DNA of 64,000 nt from Armatimonadota bacterium (GCA_026003175.1 BPGT01000001.1:1154839-1218838), one strand, 5' to 3'; shown: positions 32,228-42,010, counted from the first letter of the stretch. Notes: generated by a model from the letters alone, not told the origin. Made by a program: numbers and translations.

Positions 32228-34330
32228 TTATCCTCCGCGCAGAACCTGCTTTGCCAGCGCAACAGGAAATACTTTACCACTTCCTGCCTGACGTAGTAGC
32301 GTTGTAATCACGGTCAGTGTCCACCCTGAGTCTACCACATCGTCCACCAGAAAAACAGGTTGGGATATATCCCGCCACGGTTGTACCTCGAACGCACCCT
32401 CCAGATTGCGCACCTGATGGAAGCTGTTCTGCATCTCCTTTTGGGGACGGGTTTCGCGCACTTTGCGCACGCAGGGCACAAAGGGTAGCCCCAACCTCTG
32501 GGCAAAGCGCAGGGCAAAGTCAGCTACCAGGCGGGGATGTCTGAGAGAGGGGACACAGGTCACCCACTGCGGAGCAGGTTGAGGTTGCCATCGTTTGACC
32601 ATCTCCACCATCCCCTCGACCAGTTCATCACTGTAGAAGCCGTCTGTATATTTTCCTTGCTTGACCAGTATGCCCCATCCTGCATCTCCCCACAGGCATA
32701 GGGCACGTCCTTCCTCGTGGCGCAAGGTCTCTGGTATTTTGCCTTGCCCACCCGAGATGAGTAGTCCCTCTTTTGCTGGCCACATTTTGCGCGGTTCTAT
32801 GGATATCTCAGAACGTCGCAGGAACCGCACAGCCTCTATCACCGTTTCGCGCTCTACGGAAGGCGATATGATTGGATGACCAGTACAGCAGGCACATTTG
32901 CCGCAGGGCTGGGCATGAGGGTCGTCCAGAGCCTGCTGTAGGAAGAGCATGAGGCACTGCGTGCTGTGCATGTATTGCTGCATCTGCTCCTGCTCGGCAC
33001 GACGCAGGGTGGTAAGCCTCTGGACGCGTTCCATATCGGGCTGGTATGGTACTGGGGCAAGCACGTATTTATTGCCCATCTGCAGAATGGGCGATGGAGT
33101 CTCAGAAGACAGCAGCCGCAGCACTTTGTCTATCTGCTGGCGTGATAGGTTGACGTAGCGTTCCATCTCCGCGACGCTCAAGCCGCTGCCGTGTTGCTGC
33201 AGGGCGTGCAGGATAGCATCCGTATGTGCTTGTGGTGGAAACGCCGTGCGGATGAAGTAATCCACTATCTCATCATCCTCTTCTCCACCCAGCAACACAA
33301 TCATCGCATTGTCTAGCGACCTGCCAGCTCTGCCAATTTGCTGGTAGTAGTGTACGACTGAGCCGGGGCGTTGAAAGTGTACGACAAAACCGAGATCAGG
33401 CTTGTCAAATCCCATGCCCAGCGCCACGGTTGCCACCAGCGCTTTCACATCGTTGCGCAATAACTTCTGCTCCAAATCTTCGCGCTCGGTGTTGTCCAAA
33501 TCGGCATGATAGGCGTATACCTGCCATCCTTTCATCTGTAACCAGTTAGCGACACGTTCCGAGTCGGCAACGGTCAGGGTGTAGATAATGCCACTACCGG
33601 GCAATTCGTGCATGTGGTTGGCGAGCCATGCCATACGTTCCGCCTGCGAGGGCAAGATGATGTTCTGCAGCCGCAGGCTACGCCGTGCTAAATTGCCTCT
33701 GTGGATGCTTAAATCTTCTCCCAGCTGTTGCCGAATGTCTTCCACCACCCTGTTGTTGGCGGTCGCAGTGGTAGCGAGCACAGGCACATTGCGCGGTAGC
33801 AGGCGCAACACCCTGACAATGCGTCGATAGTCTGGACGAAAATCATGTCCCCAATCTGAAATGCAGTGTGCTTCGTCAACGATGAGCATCAAGATACGCG
33901 AAGCAACACGCTGCAGAATGTTTCCGTAAAAATCAGCGTTGGCAAGACGCTCTGGACTAATGAGCAGCAGCTCCACCTCATCTGCACGCAGGCACTCCTC
34001 GATGGCATGCCATTGTTCAGTATTGGCGGAGTGGATAGTCACAGCGCGGACGCCCATGCGCGTTGCCATCTCGATCTGGTTGCGCATGAGCGAAAGCAAG
34101 GGGGAAATCAACAGCGATAGACCTTTATTGCTGTTTTGCTCGCGGAGTAGCTTCGCCGCGATGAAATACACAATGCTTTTGCCCCAGCCTGTTCGCTGCA
34201 CCAGAAGCAACCGTTTGCGGTGTGCTGCCAGAGCCTCTATCGCTTCCCATTGACCATCGCGAAAAGCGGCTGAGAAGTCTTGTAGTCCTGCCCGCAACAG
34301 AGCCAGCGCACGCGTGTGTAATGTACTCAA
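32228..34330 (-). CDS. recQ: RecQ-type helicase fused to a phosphoribosyltransferase domain
   Basis: 700 residues from a TTG start preceded by AAGGTGGCGGTAG. Helicase motifs are QRTGWGKS (Walker A, K51), DEAHCISDWGHDFRP (DEAH 152-155), LATTATANNRV and YYQQIGRAGRSLDNA. A zinc-binding part (CGKCACC) and a winged-helix-like region of about 355-420 follow. The last ~200 residues hold a type I PRTase domain with the PRPP loop VFLVDDVVDSGWTL at about 659-672, as in ComFC-like proteins. Walker A replaces the usual GGGKS with TGWGKS. RecQ unwinds DNA 3'-5'; the PRTase role is unknown. The gene follows topA by 60 bases and pairs with the DprA-like gene. Confidence 0.9.
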   Translation of the reverse strand: MSTLHTRALALLRAGLQDFSAAFRDGQWEAIEALAAHRKRLLLVQRTGWGKSIVYFIAAKLLREQNSNKGLSLLISPLLSLMRNQIEMATRMGVRAVTIHSANTEQWHAIEECLRADEVELLLISPERLANADFYGNILQRVASRILMLIVDEAHCISDWGHDFRPDYRRIVRVLRLLPRNVPVLATTATANNRVVEDIRQQLGEDLSIHRGNLARRSLRLQNIILPSQAERMAWLANHMHELPGSGIIYTLTVADSERVANWLQMKGWQVYAYHADLDNTEREDLEQKLLRNDVKALVATVALGMGFDKPDLGFVVHFQRPGSVVHYYQQIGRAGRSLDNAMIVLLGGEEDDEIVDYFIRTAFPPQAHTDAILHALQQHGSGLSVAEMERYVNLSRQQIDKVLRLLSSETPSPILQMGNKYVLAPVPYQPDMERVQRLTTLRRAEQEQMQQYMHSTQCLMLFLQQALDDPHAQPCGKCACCTGHPIISPSVERETVIEAVRFLRRSEISIEPRKMWPAKEGLLISGGQGKIPETLRHEEGRALCLWGDAGWGILVKQGKYTDGFYSDELVEGMVEMVKRWQPQPAPQWVTCVPSLRHPRLVADFALRFAQRLGLPFVPCVRKVRETRPQKEMQNSFHQVRNLEGAFEVQPWRDISQPVFLVDDVVDSGWTLTVITTLLRQAGSGKVFPVALAKQVLRGG

Positions 34331-34390
34331 CTACCGCCACCTTCCCGGCAATTTGGAAGGAACTTCGCCGCAGGTTTCGCTGACTCCTGC

Positions 34391-36682
34391 CTACGAGGCT
34401 ATCGCCTGCGCAGACCCAGCCTCTTCACGATAGTCACATTCTTTGTTAGAGCAGGTAACGGTCACCTGCTTGCGTCCATTTTGCTTCTCCACCAGCAGCG
34501 AACCGCACTTGGGGCAAGTTCTGCCCACTGGCTTGTCCCACAGCGTGAAGTCGCATTCAGGATAGCGGTTACAGCTGTAAAACACTTTGCCCCGCATCTT
34601 GCCCTTGCGCACTTTGCGCTGCACGATTTGTCCCTGATGGCAAACCGGGCAGGTGATGCCTGTACCTTTCTCCAGCGGCTTGCGTGCCTTGCACTGCTCG
34701 TTGGTGCAAGCCAGATACTCGCCGTACCTGCCCCAGCGGATGACCATTGGCGAGCCGCACTTCTCGCACACCTCATCCGATGGCTGGTCGGGCGGGGCGG
34801 GTTCGCCGCTGCGGGTGACCTTCACGATGGTCTTACATTCGGGATAGCGCGAGCAGCCGAGGAACTTGCCGTAGCGTCCCTCGCGGAGCAGCATCTTGGC
34901 GCCGCAGTTGGGGCAGGTGTAGTCGGTCTCCTTCGGCTCGATGCGCACGAACTCACTGCTCTTTTCGGTCTCTGCCAGTCGCTGCGCGAAGGGCTCGTAA
35001 AAGGCACGCAGTACCTCTGTCCATTCCTGCTTGCCTTCCTCGATATCATCCAGCTGTTGCTCCACGCCGGCGGTGAACTGCACGTCCAGGATGTCCGGGA
35101 AGTGCTTCACCAGATAGTCGGTGACGGCGATGCCCAGCGGTGTGGGGTAAAATCGCTTGTCCTTCAACTCCACATAACCGCGCTCCACGATGGTGGAAAG
35201 GATGGTAGCGTAGGTGCTGGGCCTGCCGATGCCTTTCTCTTCCAACGCCTTTACCAGCGTGGCTTCGGTGTAACGGGGCAGTGGCTCGGTGAAGTGCTGT
35301 TCCGGCAGGAGCCGGAGCAGGGTCAGGACTTGTCCCTCCATCATGGGGGGCAGGGGCGGGCGTTCCTCGTCGCTCAGCTCGCCGTTGTCCTTGCCCTCCA
35401 CATAGACGCGCATGAAGCCATCAAACTTCACGCTGGAGCCTGTGGCACGGAAGGTGTAGCGCCCCGCCTGAATATCCACGGTGACCACGTCCAGCACCGC
35501 AGGTGACATCTGGCTGGCAAGAAACCTCTGCCAGATGAGCCGATACAGCTCATACTGTTCCCTGGAAAGGTGGTTTTTGACCGAATCGGGTGTGCGTGCC
35601 ACGGAGGTGGGACGGATGGCTTCGTGCGCATCCTGAGCACTCCTGCGCGAACGGTACTGAGGTGGCTTTTCTGGCGCATAGCGCTCCCCAAACTCCCTGA
35701 CGATGTACTCTCGCGCCTGTGCCTGCGCCTCGTCGGCAACGCGGGTGGAATCGGTGCGCATGTAGGTAATCAAACCAACCGAGCCCTGTTCACCCAGATC
35801 CACGCCTTCATAAAGCTGCTGGGCAATCTGCATGGTGCGTTTGGCACTGAAGCCCAGCTTGCGCGCCGCCTCCTGCTGTAGGGTGCTGGTGATGAAAGGT
35901 GGTGAGGGGTTGCGTTTGCGCTCACTGCGCTTGATCTTCTGCACCACATATTGCGCGCCTTCCAGCTCCTGCAGCACCGCGTGCGCTTCCTGCTCGTTGT
36001 GCAGTTCCAGCTTCTCGCCGTCGCGCAGGCGCAGGGTGGCATCGAAAGCGTTCGCTTCGGTGTCGGGTGTGAGGCGGGCGGTAATTGTCCAGTACTCTTC
36101 TGGCACGAAAGCTTCAATCTCACGCTCGCGCTCCACCACCAGCCTGACCGCCACCGACTGCACGCGCCCCGCGCTGAGGGTGTTGCGGTTCGCCTTCTTC
36201 CACAGCAGCGGACTCAGGCTGTAACCCACGATACGGTCCAGGATGCGTCGAGCCTGCTGGGCGTTGACACGGTTCATATCGATATCACGCGGGTTCTGCA
36301 GAGCCTGTTGCACCGCCTGACGGGTTATCTCGTTGAACTCGATGCGGCGGGCATGGTGCAGGTTTAGGGCTTCCTTAAGGTGCCAGGCTATCGCTTCGCC
36401 CTCGCGGTCGGGGTCAGAGGCAAGGTACACTTCCGACGCCTTCTCCGCCGCCTCCTGGAGCTTTTTCAGCACCTCCTGCCGCTCGGGCAGGGTGATGTAA
36501 GTCGGTGTGAAGCCGTTCTGCACATCCACGCCGAAATCCTTATCCGGCAGGTCGCGCACATGCCCCATCGAGGCTTCCACCTGATACTGGTCACCCAGAA
36601 AGTTTTTGAGCGTCTTCGTCTTCGCGGGCGACTCGACGATGATTAACGCTTTTGCCTTGTCCGTGCTTTCCCGTCTACTCAT
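34391..36682 (-). CDS. topA: DNA topoisomerase I
   Basis: 763 residues. The TOPRIM domain has [18 protein letters not shown] and [13 protein letters not shown]. The active-site tyrosine is Y307 in [26 protein letters not shown] and [16 protein letters not shown] are also conserved. Four C-terminal zinc ribbons of the C-x2-C...C-x4/5-C type follow ([34 protein letters not shown]), typical of type IA enzymes that relax negative supercoils. The start overlaps the era stop by eight bases, so era-topA-recQ-dprA form one minus-strand operon. Confidence 0.97.
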   Translation of the reverse strand: MSRRESTDKAKALIIVESPAKTKTLKNFLGDQYQVEASMGHVRDLPDKDFGVDVQNGFTPTYITLPERQEVLKKLQEAAEKASEVYLASDPDREGEAIAWHLKEALNLHHARRIEFNEITRQAVQQALQNPRDIDMNRVNAQQARRILDRIVGYSLSPLLWKKANRNTLSAGRVQSVAVRLVVEREREIEAFVPEEYWTITARLTPDTEANAFDATLRLRDGEKLELHNEQEAHAVLQELEGAQYVVQKIKRSERKRNPSPPFITSTLQQEAARKLGFSAKRTMQIAQQLYEGVDLGEQGSVGLITYMRTDSTRVADEAQAQAREYIVREFGERYAPEKPPQYRSRRSAQDAHEAIRPTSVARTPDSVKNHLSREQYELYRLIWQRFLASQMSPAVLDVVTVDIQAGRYTFRATGSSVKFDGFMRVYVEGKDNGELSDEERPPLPPMMEGQVLTLLRLLPEQHFTEPLPRYTEATLVKALEEKGIGRPSTYATILSTIVERGYVELKDKRFYPTPLGIAVTDYLVKHFPDILDVQFTAGVEQQLDDIEEGKQEWTEVLRAFYEPFAQRLAETEKSSEFVRIEPKETDYTCPNCGAKMLLREGRYGKFLGCSRYPECKTIVKVTRSGEPAPPDQPSDEVCEKCGSPMVIRWGRYGEYLACTNEQCKARKPLEKGTGITCPVCHQGQIVQRKVRKGKMRGKVFYSCNRYPECDFTLWDKPVGRTCPKCGSLLVEKQNGRKQVTVTCSNKECDYREEAGSAQAIAS

Positions 36683-37574
36683 AGCCCAGCTCCCTTAGTG
36701 CTCGCGGGTCGCGTCGCCAATCGGGTATCACCTTCACCACCAGCTCCAGATACACCTTGCTGCCCAGAAACAGTTCCAGCTGTTTGCGTGCCTCCTGCCC
36801 AATCTGCTTGAGCATACTACCGCCTTTGCCAATCACGATGGATTTGTGGTTCTCTCGCTCGACGATGATCTCCGCACGGATATACTGTACCCCGTTCTCA
36901 CGCTCTTCCCAGTCGGTGACGCGCACGGCGATGCTATAAGGCATCTCCTCGCGCAGGTGGCTCATCGCCTGCTCGCGCACAATCTCCGCCGCCCAGTCCT
37001 GCCGCGACTGGTCACTGCGGATGTCCACCGGGTAGAAGAAGGGCGATTCGGGCATCGCCAGCAGAATCTCCTCACGCAGGCGGTACACCGCCTTTGGGTC
37101 TTTCAGCGCGGAGAGGGAGATATGCCTCTGGGCATTCGGTAACAGCGCGGCGTACGCCTGCATCGCTTGCTCCGGGTACTTCGCGGCGTCCAGCTTGTTG
37201 CCCACAATCCATATCGGCGCGTCTACCCCTTGTAATCGGTTTGCCAGGTCTTCATCTTCAGGGGTAGGGGGATGACGCAGGTCCACCACCCACAGCACCA
37301 GATTAATATCCTCCAGCGCGGTGTCTATCTGTTCTATCATAAACTGTCCCAAGCGGTCTTTAGGCTGGTGCCAGCCGGGCGTGTCCACGAACACCACCTG
37401 CCGGTTGCCCTCGGTGTAGATGCCACGCACACCGCGTCGCGTGGTCTGAGGGCGCGAGGTGATGGGCGCGACCTTCACCCCTAGCATGACGTTGAGTAAG
37501 GTGGACTTGCCCACGTTTGGCTTGCCTACTATCGCCACGAAACCGCAATGGGTGGGTATCTGTTCCCCGTTCAT
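36675..37574 (-). CDS. era: GTPase Era
   Basis: 299 residues from the ATG at 37574. G1 is [13 protein letters not shown], the switch carries [14 protein letters not shown]3 is FVDTPGWHQ and G4 is VGNKLD. The KH domain follows with [20 protein letters not shown], and [20 protein letters not shown]. Era binds the 3' end of 16S rRNA in small-subunit assembly. AAGGAGTATCGCGA precedes the chosen start. A longer reading to 37673 runs into a palindromic repeat and is rejected. It heads the operon with topA. Confidence 0.96.
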   Translation of the reverse strand: MNGEQIPTHCGFVAIVGKPNVGKSTLLNVMLGVKVAPITSRPQTTRRGVRGIYTEGNRQVVFVDTPGWHQPKDRLGQFMIEQIDTALEDINLVLWVVDLRHPPTPEDEDLANRLQGVDAPIWIVGNKLDAAKYPEQAMQAYAALLPNAQRHISLSALKDPKAVYRLREEILLAMPESPFFYPVDIRSDQSRQDWAAEIVREQAMSHLREEMPYSIAVRVTDWEERENGVQYIRAEIIVERENHKSIVIGKGGSMLKQIGQEARKQLELFLGSKVYLELVVKVIPDWRRDPRALRELGYE

Positions 37575-37591
37575 TCGCGATACTCCTTGAC

Positions 37592-37660
37592 CTACCCCTC
37601 TGTTCCCTTCCCTGAGAGGGAAGGAGGGATCTGCCCCTGTCCTCGCAGGAGAGAGGTTCA
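37592..37660. repeat. Palindromic CCCTCTCC/GGAGAGGG repeat, family C
   Basis: TTCCCTTCCCTGAGAGGGAA followed by GGAGG is a hairpin, and CCTCGCAGGAGAGAGGTT matches the end of the copy at 8721-8820. It lies just upstream of era. Confidence 0.5.
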
Positions 37661-37715
37661 CCACTCCCAGCACGCAGGTAGTTGTACCAGCAAGCGTGGG
37701 ATGCTGTCAAGATAG

Positions 37716-38114
37716 GCTACCCACCCATCTTACGCGCAGTCTAACCGGCACGACCTGCAGCAGCTGTATAGGCGACTACAGCACCCGCGCATCGGCTTCT
37801 GGATGATTGTGAACGACCAGTGGGCGACCGACGAGGTTGGCGAGCACAACTCCTTTATCCAGAGGCAGGTAATGCTGGTAGATGGCAACGGCGTCATCCG
37901 CTACAGCGGCTTGCTGCGCCGCTCCACGCCTTCGGAACAGGTTTCGTTGCCTGTTGCCCGCGATTTTCAATCGCTGGGGCAATACCAGAATGTGAAGGCA
38001 CAGGCTGGACGGACTTACTGTGTCGTGCGACAGATTCTCCGTCAAAGGGCGAAATGCCAGCACCCTGGGCTGCTTGCACCTGTTGCACCTGTACACACAG
38101 ACAGGATACAATAA
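37716..38114 (+). pseudogene. Possible gene remnant upstream of the Clp_N-OTC gene
   Basis: An open frame after a TAG at 37713 reads THPSYAQSNRHDLQQLYRRL, then IGFWMIVNDQWATDEVGEHN and SFIQRQVMLVDGNGVIRYSG with protein-like composition, becoming less so after about 38000. The first ATG (37803) has no ribosome site. The frame stops at 38112-38114 inside the -10 box of the next promoter. I recognise no family. It may be the 3' part of a decayed gene or chance. Confidence 0.3.
38083..38112 (+). promoter_or_regulatory. Promoter of the Clp_N-OTC fusion gene
   Basis: TTGCAC (38083-38088) and TACAAT (38107-38112) with an 18-base spacer lie 30 bases upstream of the ATG at 38142, which has GGGGGAGGTGGAGT as ribosome site. 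Confidence 0.5.
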
Positions 38115-38141
38115 ACTATCCCGACCCGGGGGAGGTGGAGT

Positions 38142-39566
38142 ATGAGGATGTGGCAGCGATTTAGCGAACGCGCCCGCTATGCTATCTTCTACGCTCAGGA
38201 AGAAGCAGAACGTTTTGGCGGGAACTACGTGAGCACCGAGCACTTGCTACTGGGACTGATACGCGATAACGAATCCACTGCGGTCAAGGTGCTTCAGCAA
38301 CTGGGGGTAAGCCTTAGCCGTTTGCGCATGGAGCTGGAGCGGCAGGTATCGCGAGGAGAGGGCGGGGTTGAGGGGCAAACGCAGTTAACCCCTCGTGCCA
38401 AGCGCGCGATGGACTTCGCCTACGATGAAGCGCGCCTGATGGGAGACAACTATATCGGCACCGAGCACCTGCTGCTGGGATTACTCCGCGGGGCAGAAGG
38501 GCTGGCGGGCAGAGTACTCCAGCAGATGGGGGTAGACCTCGAGCGGGCACGGATGGCAGTCAAAGCGGTGCGAGAGGGCGAGGGGCTACCTTCCGCACAG
38601 GTCACTATCTCGCGAACAGACGTGCTGCGCGGTTTGCAGGGGCGAGACCTGCTGGGCATCAACGACCTCACCTCTGAAGAGTGTGTCGCCCTGCTGCAGC
38701 TGGCGGCGGAAATGAAGCAGGCGACCCGTGTGGGCGCAGAGGTGATCCGCTGGAAGCGTCCGCACCTGCTGGCGATGATTTTCGAGAAGCCTTCTCTGCG
38801 CACGCGCTTCACCTTCGAAGCGGCGATGGTGCAGCTGGGTGGACACGCCATCTATCTCTCTCCCAACGAAATTGGGCTGGGCAAACGCGAGAGCGTAGCA
38901 GACGTGGCGCGCAACCTGGAGCGATGGTGTCAGGTCATCATGGCGCGCGTGTTCGCGCACCAGACGCTGGTGGAACTGGCGCAGAATGCGAACGTTCCCG
39001 TCATTAACGCCCTGAGCGACCTCGAACACCCTTGCCAGGCACTCGCCGACTTCCAGACGCTCATCGAGCACAAAGGCGAGGCGAAGGGCAAACATCTCGT
39101 GTTCGTGGGCGACGGCAACAACGTGGCGCACAGCCTGATGCTGCTGGCGGCAAAGCTGGGCACGCACTTTACTATCGCCTGCCCGCAGGGCTACGAGCCG
39201 AACGAGCATATCCTGTCGCTGGCGCGAGAAATCGCCCACGCCACCGGCGCGTTGATTACCGTCATGCGCGATCCGAAGGAGGCGGTGCGCACCGCCGATG
39301 CCATCTACACCGACGTATGGGCGAGTATGGGGCAGGAGCACGAGGCGGAACAGCGCAAGCAGGTGTTCATGCCCTATCAGGTGAATGCGGAACTGCTCCA
39401 AGCGGCGAGGTCGGGCGCGATAGTGATGCACTGCCTGCCCGCCCATCGCGGCGAGGAGATTACCGACGAGGTGATGGACGGCGCGCAGTCGGTGGTGTTT
39501 GACCAGGCGGAGAACCGTCTGCACGCACAGAAAGCGGTGCTCGCCGCGCTGATTGGAGATTGGTAG
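38142..39566 (+). CDS. argF: ClpC N-domain fused to ornithine carbamoyltransferase
   Basis: 474 residues in one uninterrupted frame. Residues 1-145 are two Clp_N repeats of the ClpC/ClpA type: FSERARYAIFYAQEEAERFG with NYVSTEHLLLGLIRD, then LTPRAKRAMDFAYDEARLMG with NYIGTEHLLLGLLRG. After a linker of about 145-160, a complete OTCase follows: LRGLQGRDLLGINDLTSEE, the carbamoyl-phosphate loop FEKPSLRTRFTFE (218-222), HPCQALAD (296-303), DVWASMGQE and HCLPAHRGEE (430). OTCase makes citrulline from ornithine; Clp_N domains bind adaptors or substrates of Clp chaperones. No internal stop or ribosome site separates the parts. The OTC gene normally encodes about 310 residues alone. No AAA+ domain is present. 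Confidence 0.9.
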   Translation: MRMWQRFSERARYAIFYAQEEAERFGGNYVSTEHLLLGLIRDNESTAVKVLQQLGVSLSRLRMELERQVSRGEGGVEGQTQLTPRAKRAMDFAYDEARLMGDNYIGTEHLLLGLLRGAEGLAGRVLQQMGVDLERARMAVKAVREGEGLPSAQVTISRTDVLRGLQGRDLLGINDLTSEECVALLQLAAEMKQATRVGAEVIRWKRPHLLAMIFEKPSLRTRFTFEAAMVQLGGHAIYLSPNEIGLGKRESVADVARNLERWCQVIMARVFAHQTLVELAQNANVPVINALSDLEHPCQALADFQTLIEHKGEAKGKHLVFVGDGNNVAHSLMLLAAKLGTHFTIACPQGYEPNEHILSLAREIAHATGALITVMRDPKEAVRTADAIYTDVWASMGQEHEAEQRKQVFMPYQVNAELLQAARSGAIVMHCLPAHRGEEITDEVMDGAQSVVFDQAENRLHAQKAVLAALIGDW

Positions 39567-39568
39567 CT

Positions 39569-40462
39569 ATGCCGCTGGTGAGCGTGGTGCTGACTAGCTA
39601 CAACCACGCGCCTTACCTGCCACAGGCGATAGAGAGCGTGCTGGGGCAGACATTGAGGGACATCGAAATCGTAGCGATAGACGACGCTAGCACCGACGAC
39701 TCGCCGCAAATCCTGCAGCGCTACGCCGACCGCGTGCGGGTGGTGCTGCACGAGAGCAACAGGGGTACGTACGCCTCCCTCAACGAGGGCATCGCGCTGA
39801 GCCGCGCGCCGTATATCGCCATCCTGAACTCGGACGACATGTGGCTGCCGGATAAGCTGCAAAAGCAGGTGCAGGTGATAGAGAGTGAACCGCGCATCGG
39901 GCTGGTGCATACGGGCTTCCAGGTCATCGACGCACAGGGCAACCCGATAGGGGGTAACCCGCTGGGTATACGCTTCCATCCCAACCCGCAGGGCGACCTT
40001 CTACCCGAACTGCTGGCGCGCAATCTGTTCATCACCTCCTCCGTGATGTTTCGGCGAGACTGCGTGCAAAGGTGTGGCGCGTTCGAGGTGCACCTGTTCG
40101 GCATGGGCGACTGGGACCTGTGGCTGCGCATCGCCGAGCACTATCTGGTCGGCTACGTGCCCGAGCCGTTGACGCTGTATCGCCTGCACGGGCAGAACAC
40201 CATGTATCAGAGCGCGCGTATGCTGGAAGACGACCTGTGGATTCACGAAGAGCGCATCCGCAAACGCATTCCTGAGCTGCTGCAGCATGACGGCTGGCGC
40301 ATGCGACACGCTATCGGCATCGCGTTGGCGGCGCTGGGTGTGATTTATAACAGAATGGGGCGGCGAGATAGAGCGCGCAAGGCGTTCTGGCAAAGCCTGC
40401 GCTACTGCCCATGGCGACTCAAGACGTGGCTGCGGTTGCTCCTGGTACTCCGCCACACGTGA
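39569..40462 (+). CDS. Family 2 glycosyltransferase
   Basis: 297 residues. LVSVVLTSYNHAPYLPQAIE, IEIVAIDDASTDDSPQILQR and YIAILNSDDMWLPDKLQKQV give the GT-A nucleotide-sugar fold with DDASTD and the metal-binding SDD. FGMGDWDLWLRIAEHY is the usual acceptor-region ED/GD motif. It likely transfers a sugar to a surface glycan or protein. The ATG comes two bases after the stop of the fusion gene, so the two share a transcript, although functions appear unrelated. The C-terminal ~60 residues are helical and basic. Confidence 0.88.
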   Translation: MPLVSVVLTSYNHAPYLPQAIESVLGQTLRDIEIVAIDDASTDDSPQILQRYADRVRVVLHESNRGTYASLNEGIALSRAPYIAILNSDDMWLPDKLQKQVQVIESEPRIGLVHTGFQVIDAQGNPIGGNPLGIRFHPNPQGDLLPELLARNLFITSSVMFRRDCVQRCGAFEVHLFGMGDWDLWLRIAEHYLVGYVPEPLTLYRLHGQNTMYQSARMLEDDLWIHEERIRKRIPELLQHDGWRMRHAIGIALAALGVIYNRMGRRDRARKAFWQSLRYCPWRLKTWLRLLLVLRHT

Positions 40463-40505
40463 GAACCGTGCAGGGTCACGCTCTGTCGCAACCTTACGAG
40501 CGTAG

Positions 40506-40529
40506 GGAAGGGGAGGCTCCTGCCGAGCC
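40506..40529 (+). repeat. Dispersed repeat family A copy
   Basis: GGAAGGGGAGGCTCCTGCCG followed by AGCC lies between convergent genes. It closely matches 3731, 8410 and the inverted copy at 45129. Confidence 0.5.
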
Positions 40530-40559
40530 GTTGCGGTGTTTGCTCACGGCTGAAGGAGA

Positions 40560-41786
40560 CTACCTCACCCGCGCAAAGCGCAGCTTGCCCACGCGAATCA
40601 CCGCGCCGTGCAGAGAGTCCACCGCTATCTCCTCATTAGGGTCGGCGTGGCGCACACCGTTGATTTCCACCGCCCCTTGCTGAATCATGCGCCGTCCCTC
40701 GCTGTTACTGCTCACCAGCCCTAAAGCGCAAAGCAGGCGCGGCAGCCAAACCTTGCCATCCTTCACGATGTCCGCCGGCACATCGTGCTCAGGCATCTCT
40801 TCGGGCAGCTCGCGCGCCGAGAAGACGCGCATAAACTCGCGGTCTGCCTCCTGAGCCGCCTCCGCGCTGTGGTAGATGGTCACAATCTCACGGGCGAGAC
40901 GACGCTTGATCTCCATCGGGTGCAGCGTACCATTGTTCAACCCTAGCGCGATCTCGCGTACTTCGTCCATCGGCACGTCGGTGCACAGTTCGAAATACGA
41001 CACCATGAGCTCGTCGGGCAACGACATCACCTTGCCGAACATCTGGTCGGGCGGTTCGGTAATGCCGATGTAGTTGCCCAGCGATTTGCTCATCTTCTCC
41101 ACGCCGTCCAACCCGATGAGCAGGGGCATGGCGAGCACCACCTGCGGATCCTGTCCATACTCGCGTTGCAGGTCACGTCCCACTAGGTTGTTGAAAATCT
41201 GGTCGGTGCCGCCCATCTCGATGTCCGACTGGATAGCCACCGAGTCGTAACCCTGGCACAGCGGGTAGAGGATTTCGTGCATGCCCAGTGGCTTGCCCTC
41301 AGCGAGTCGGTTCTGGAAGTCGTCGCGCTCCAGGATGCGCGCCACCGTGTACTTGGAGGCGAGCTGGATTACGTCAGCGAAGGTCATCTTGCCGAGCCAG
41401 TCGCTATTGAAGTAGATTTCGGTGCGTTCAGGCATCAGGATGCGGTAGAGCTGTTGTTGATAGGTGCGGGCGTTCTCCTCCACCTCTGCACGCGAGAGTT
41501 GAGGACGGGTTTTACTGCGCCCGGTGGGGTCACCGATCATGGCGGTAAAGTCGCCGATGATGAGGCAAGCGATATGCCCGAACTCTTGAAACTGGCGCAA
41601 TTTGCGCAGCACCACCGCAAAGCCCAGGTGAATATCGGGTGCAGTGGGGTCCAAACCCAGCTTCACGCGCAACGGTTTGCCCGTCCGCGCCGATTTCTCC
41701 AGCTTCTCGCGCAGACCGTCTTCGGGGATGATCGCCGCCACCCCGCGTTGCAGCACTTGCAGTTGATGCTCAATGTTCTCCTTCAT
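40560..41786 (-). CDS. tyrS: Tyrosyl-tRNA synthetase
   Basis: 408 residues. The HIGH-type motif is DIHLGFAVVL (51-60), with FTAMIGDPTGRS, QGYDSVAIQSDIEMGGTDQI for tyrosine recognition and VEKMSKSLGNYI carrying KMSKS at 231-235. An S4 domain ends the protein (LCALGLVSSNSEGRRMIQQG, VEINGVRHADPNEEI). The length and motifs match the TyrRS group without the eukaryotic-like insert (TyrZ type). A weak GGATGGAAG precedes the ATG. No T-box leader was found upstream. Confidence 0.96.
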   Translation of the reverse strand: MKENIEHQLQVLQRGVAAIIPEDGLREKLEKSARTGKPLRVKLGLDPTAPDIHLGFAVVLRKLRQFQEFGHIACLIIGDFTAMIGDPTGRSKTRPQLSRAEVEENARTYQQQLYRILMPERTEIYFNSDWLGKMTFADVIQLASKYTVARILERDDFQNRLAEGKPLGMHEILYPLCQGYDSVAIQSDIEMGGTDQIFNNLVGRDLQREYGQDPQVVLAMPLLIGLDGVEKMSKSLGNYIGITEPPDQMFGKVMSLPDELMVSYFELCTDVPMDEVREIALGLNNGTLHPMEIKRRLAREIVTIYHSAEAAQEADREFMRVFSARELPEEMPEHDVPADIVKDGKVWLPRLLCALGLVSSNSEGRRMIQQGAVEINGVRHADPNEEIAVDSLHGAVIRVGKLRFARVR

Positions 41787-41822
41787 CTTCCATCCCGACG
41801 GAAAAAGATGTGCCGTTGGGTT

Positions 41823-41852
41823 ATGTTACCAAATTGGGAGACGATCGCGCAA
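41823..41852 (-). promoter_or_regulatory. Possible promoter of tyrS
   Basis: Read on the minus strand, TTGCGC (41852-41847) and TAACAT (41828-41823) are 18 bases apart, 36 bases upstream of the tyrS ATG. Confidence 0.4.
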
Positions 41853-41966
41853 CCGTTTCGTGTATCTGTCCCTGTATGGCGATTGCGTTGTCAAGCTGTG
41901 CTCTGGCAAACCAGCCCCCATCTGCGCAGGGTAAGCAGCACTGGAACAGAGTTGGCTATCACTCTG

Positions 41967-42000
41967 AGCGCAAGCGAAGAAGAATCTCAAGAAAGCGAGG
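41967..42000. repeat. Half copy of dispersed element, family B
   Basis: TCTGAGCGCAAGCGAAGAAG followed by AATCTC matches one arm of the family B element; the opposite arm is missing. Confidence 0.35.
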
Positions 42001-42010
42001 TAACGTAAAG

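Noticed and set aside
37575-37673. 33-residue N-terminal extension of Era
   Set aside because: It is encoded by a dispersed palindromic repeat, while the start at 37574 has a good ribosome site.
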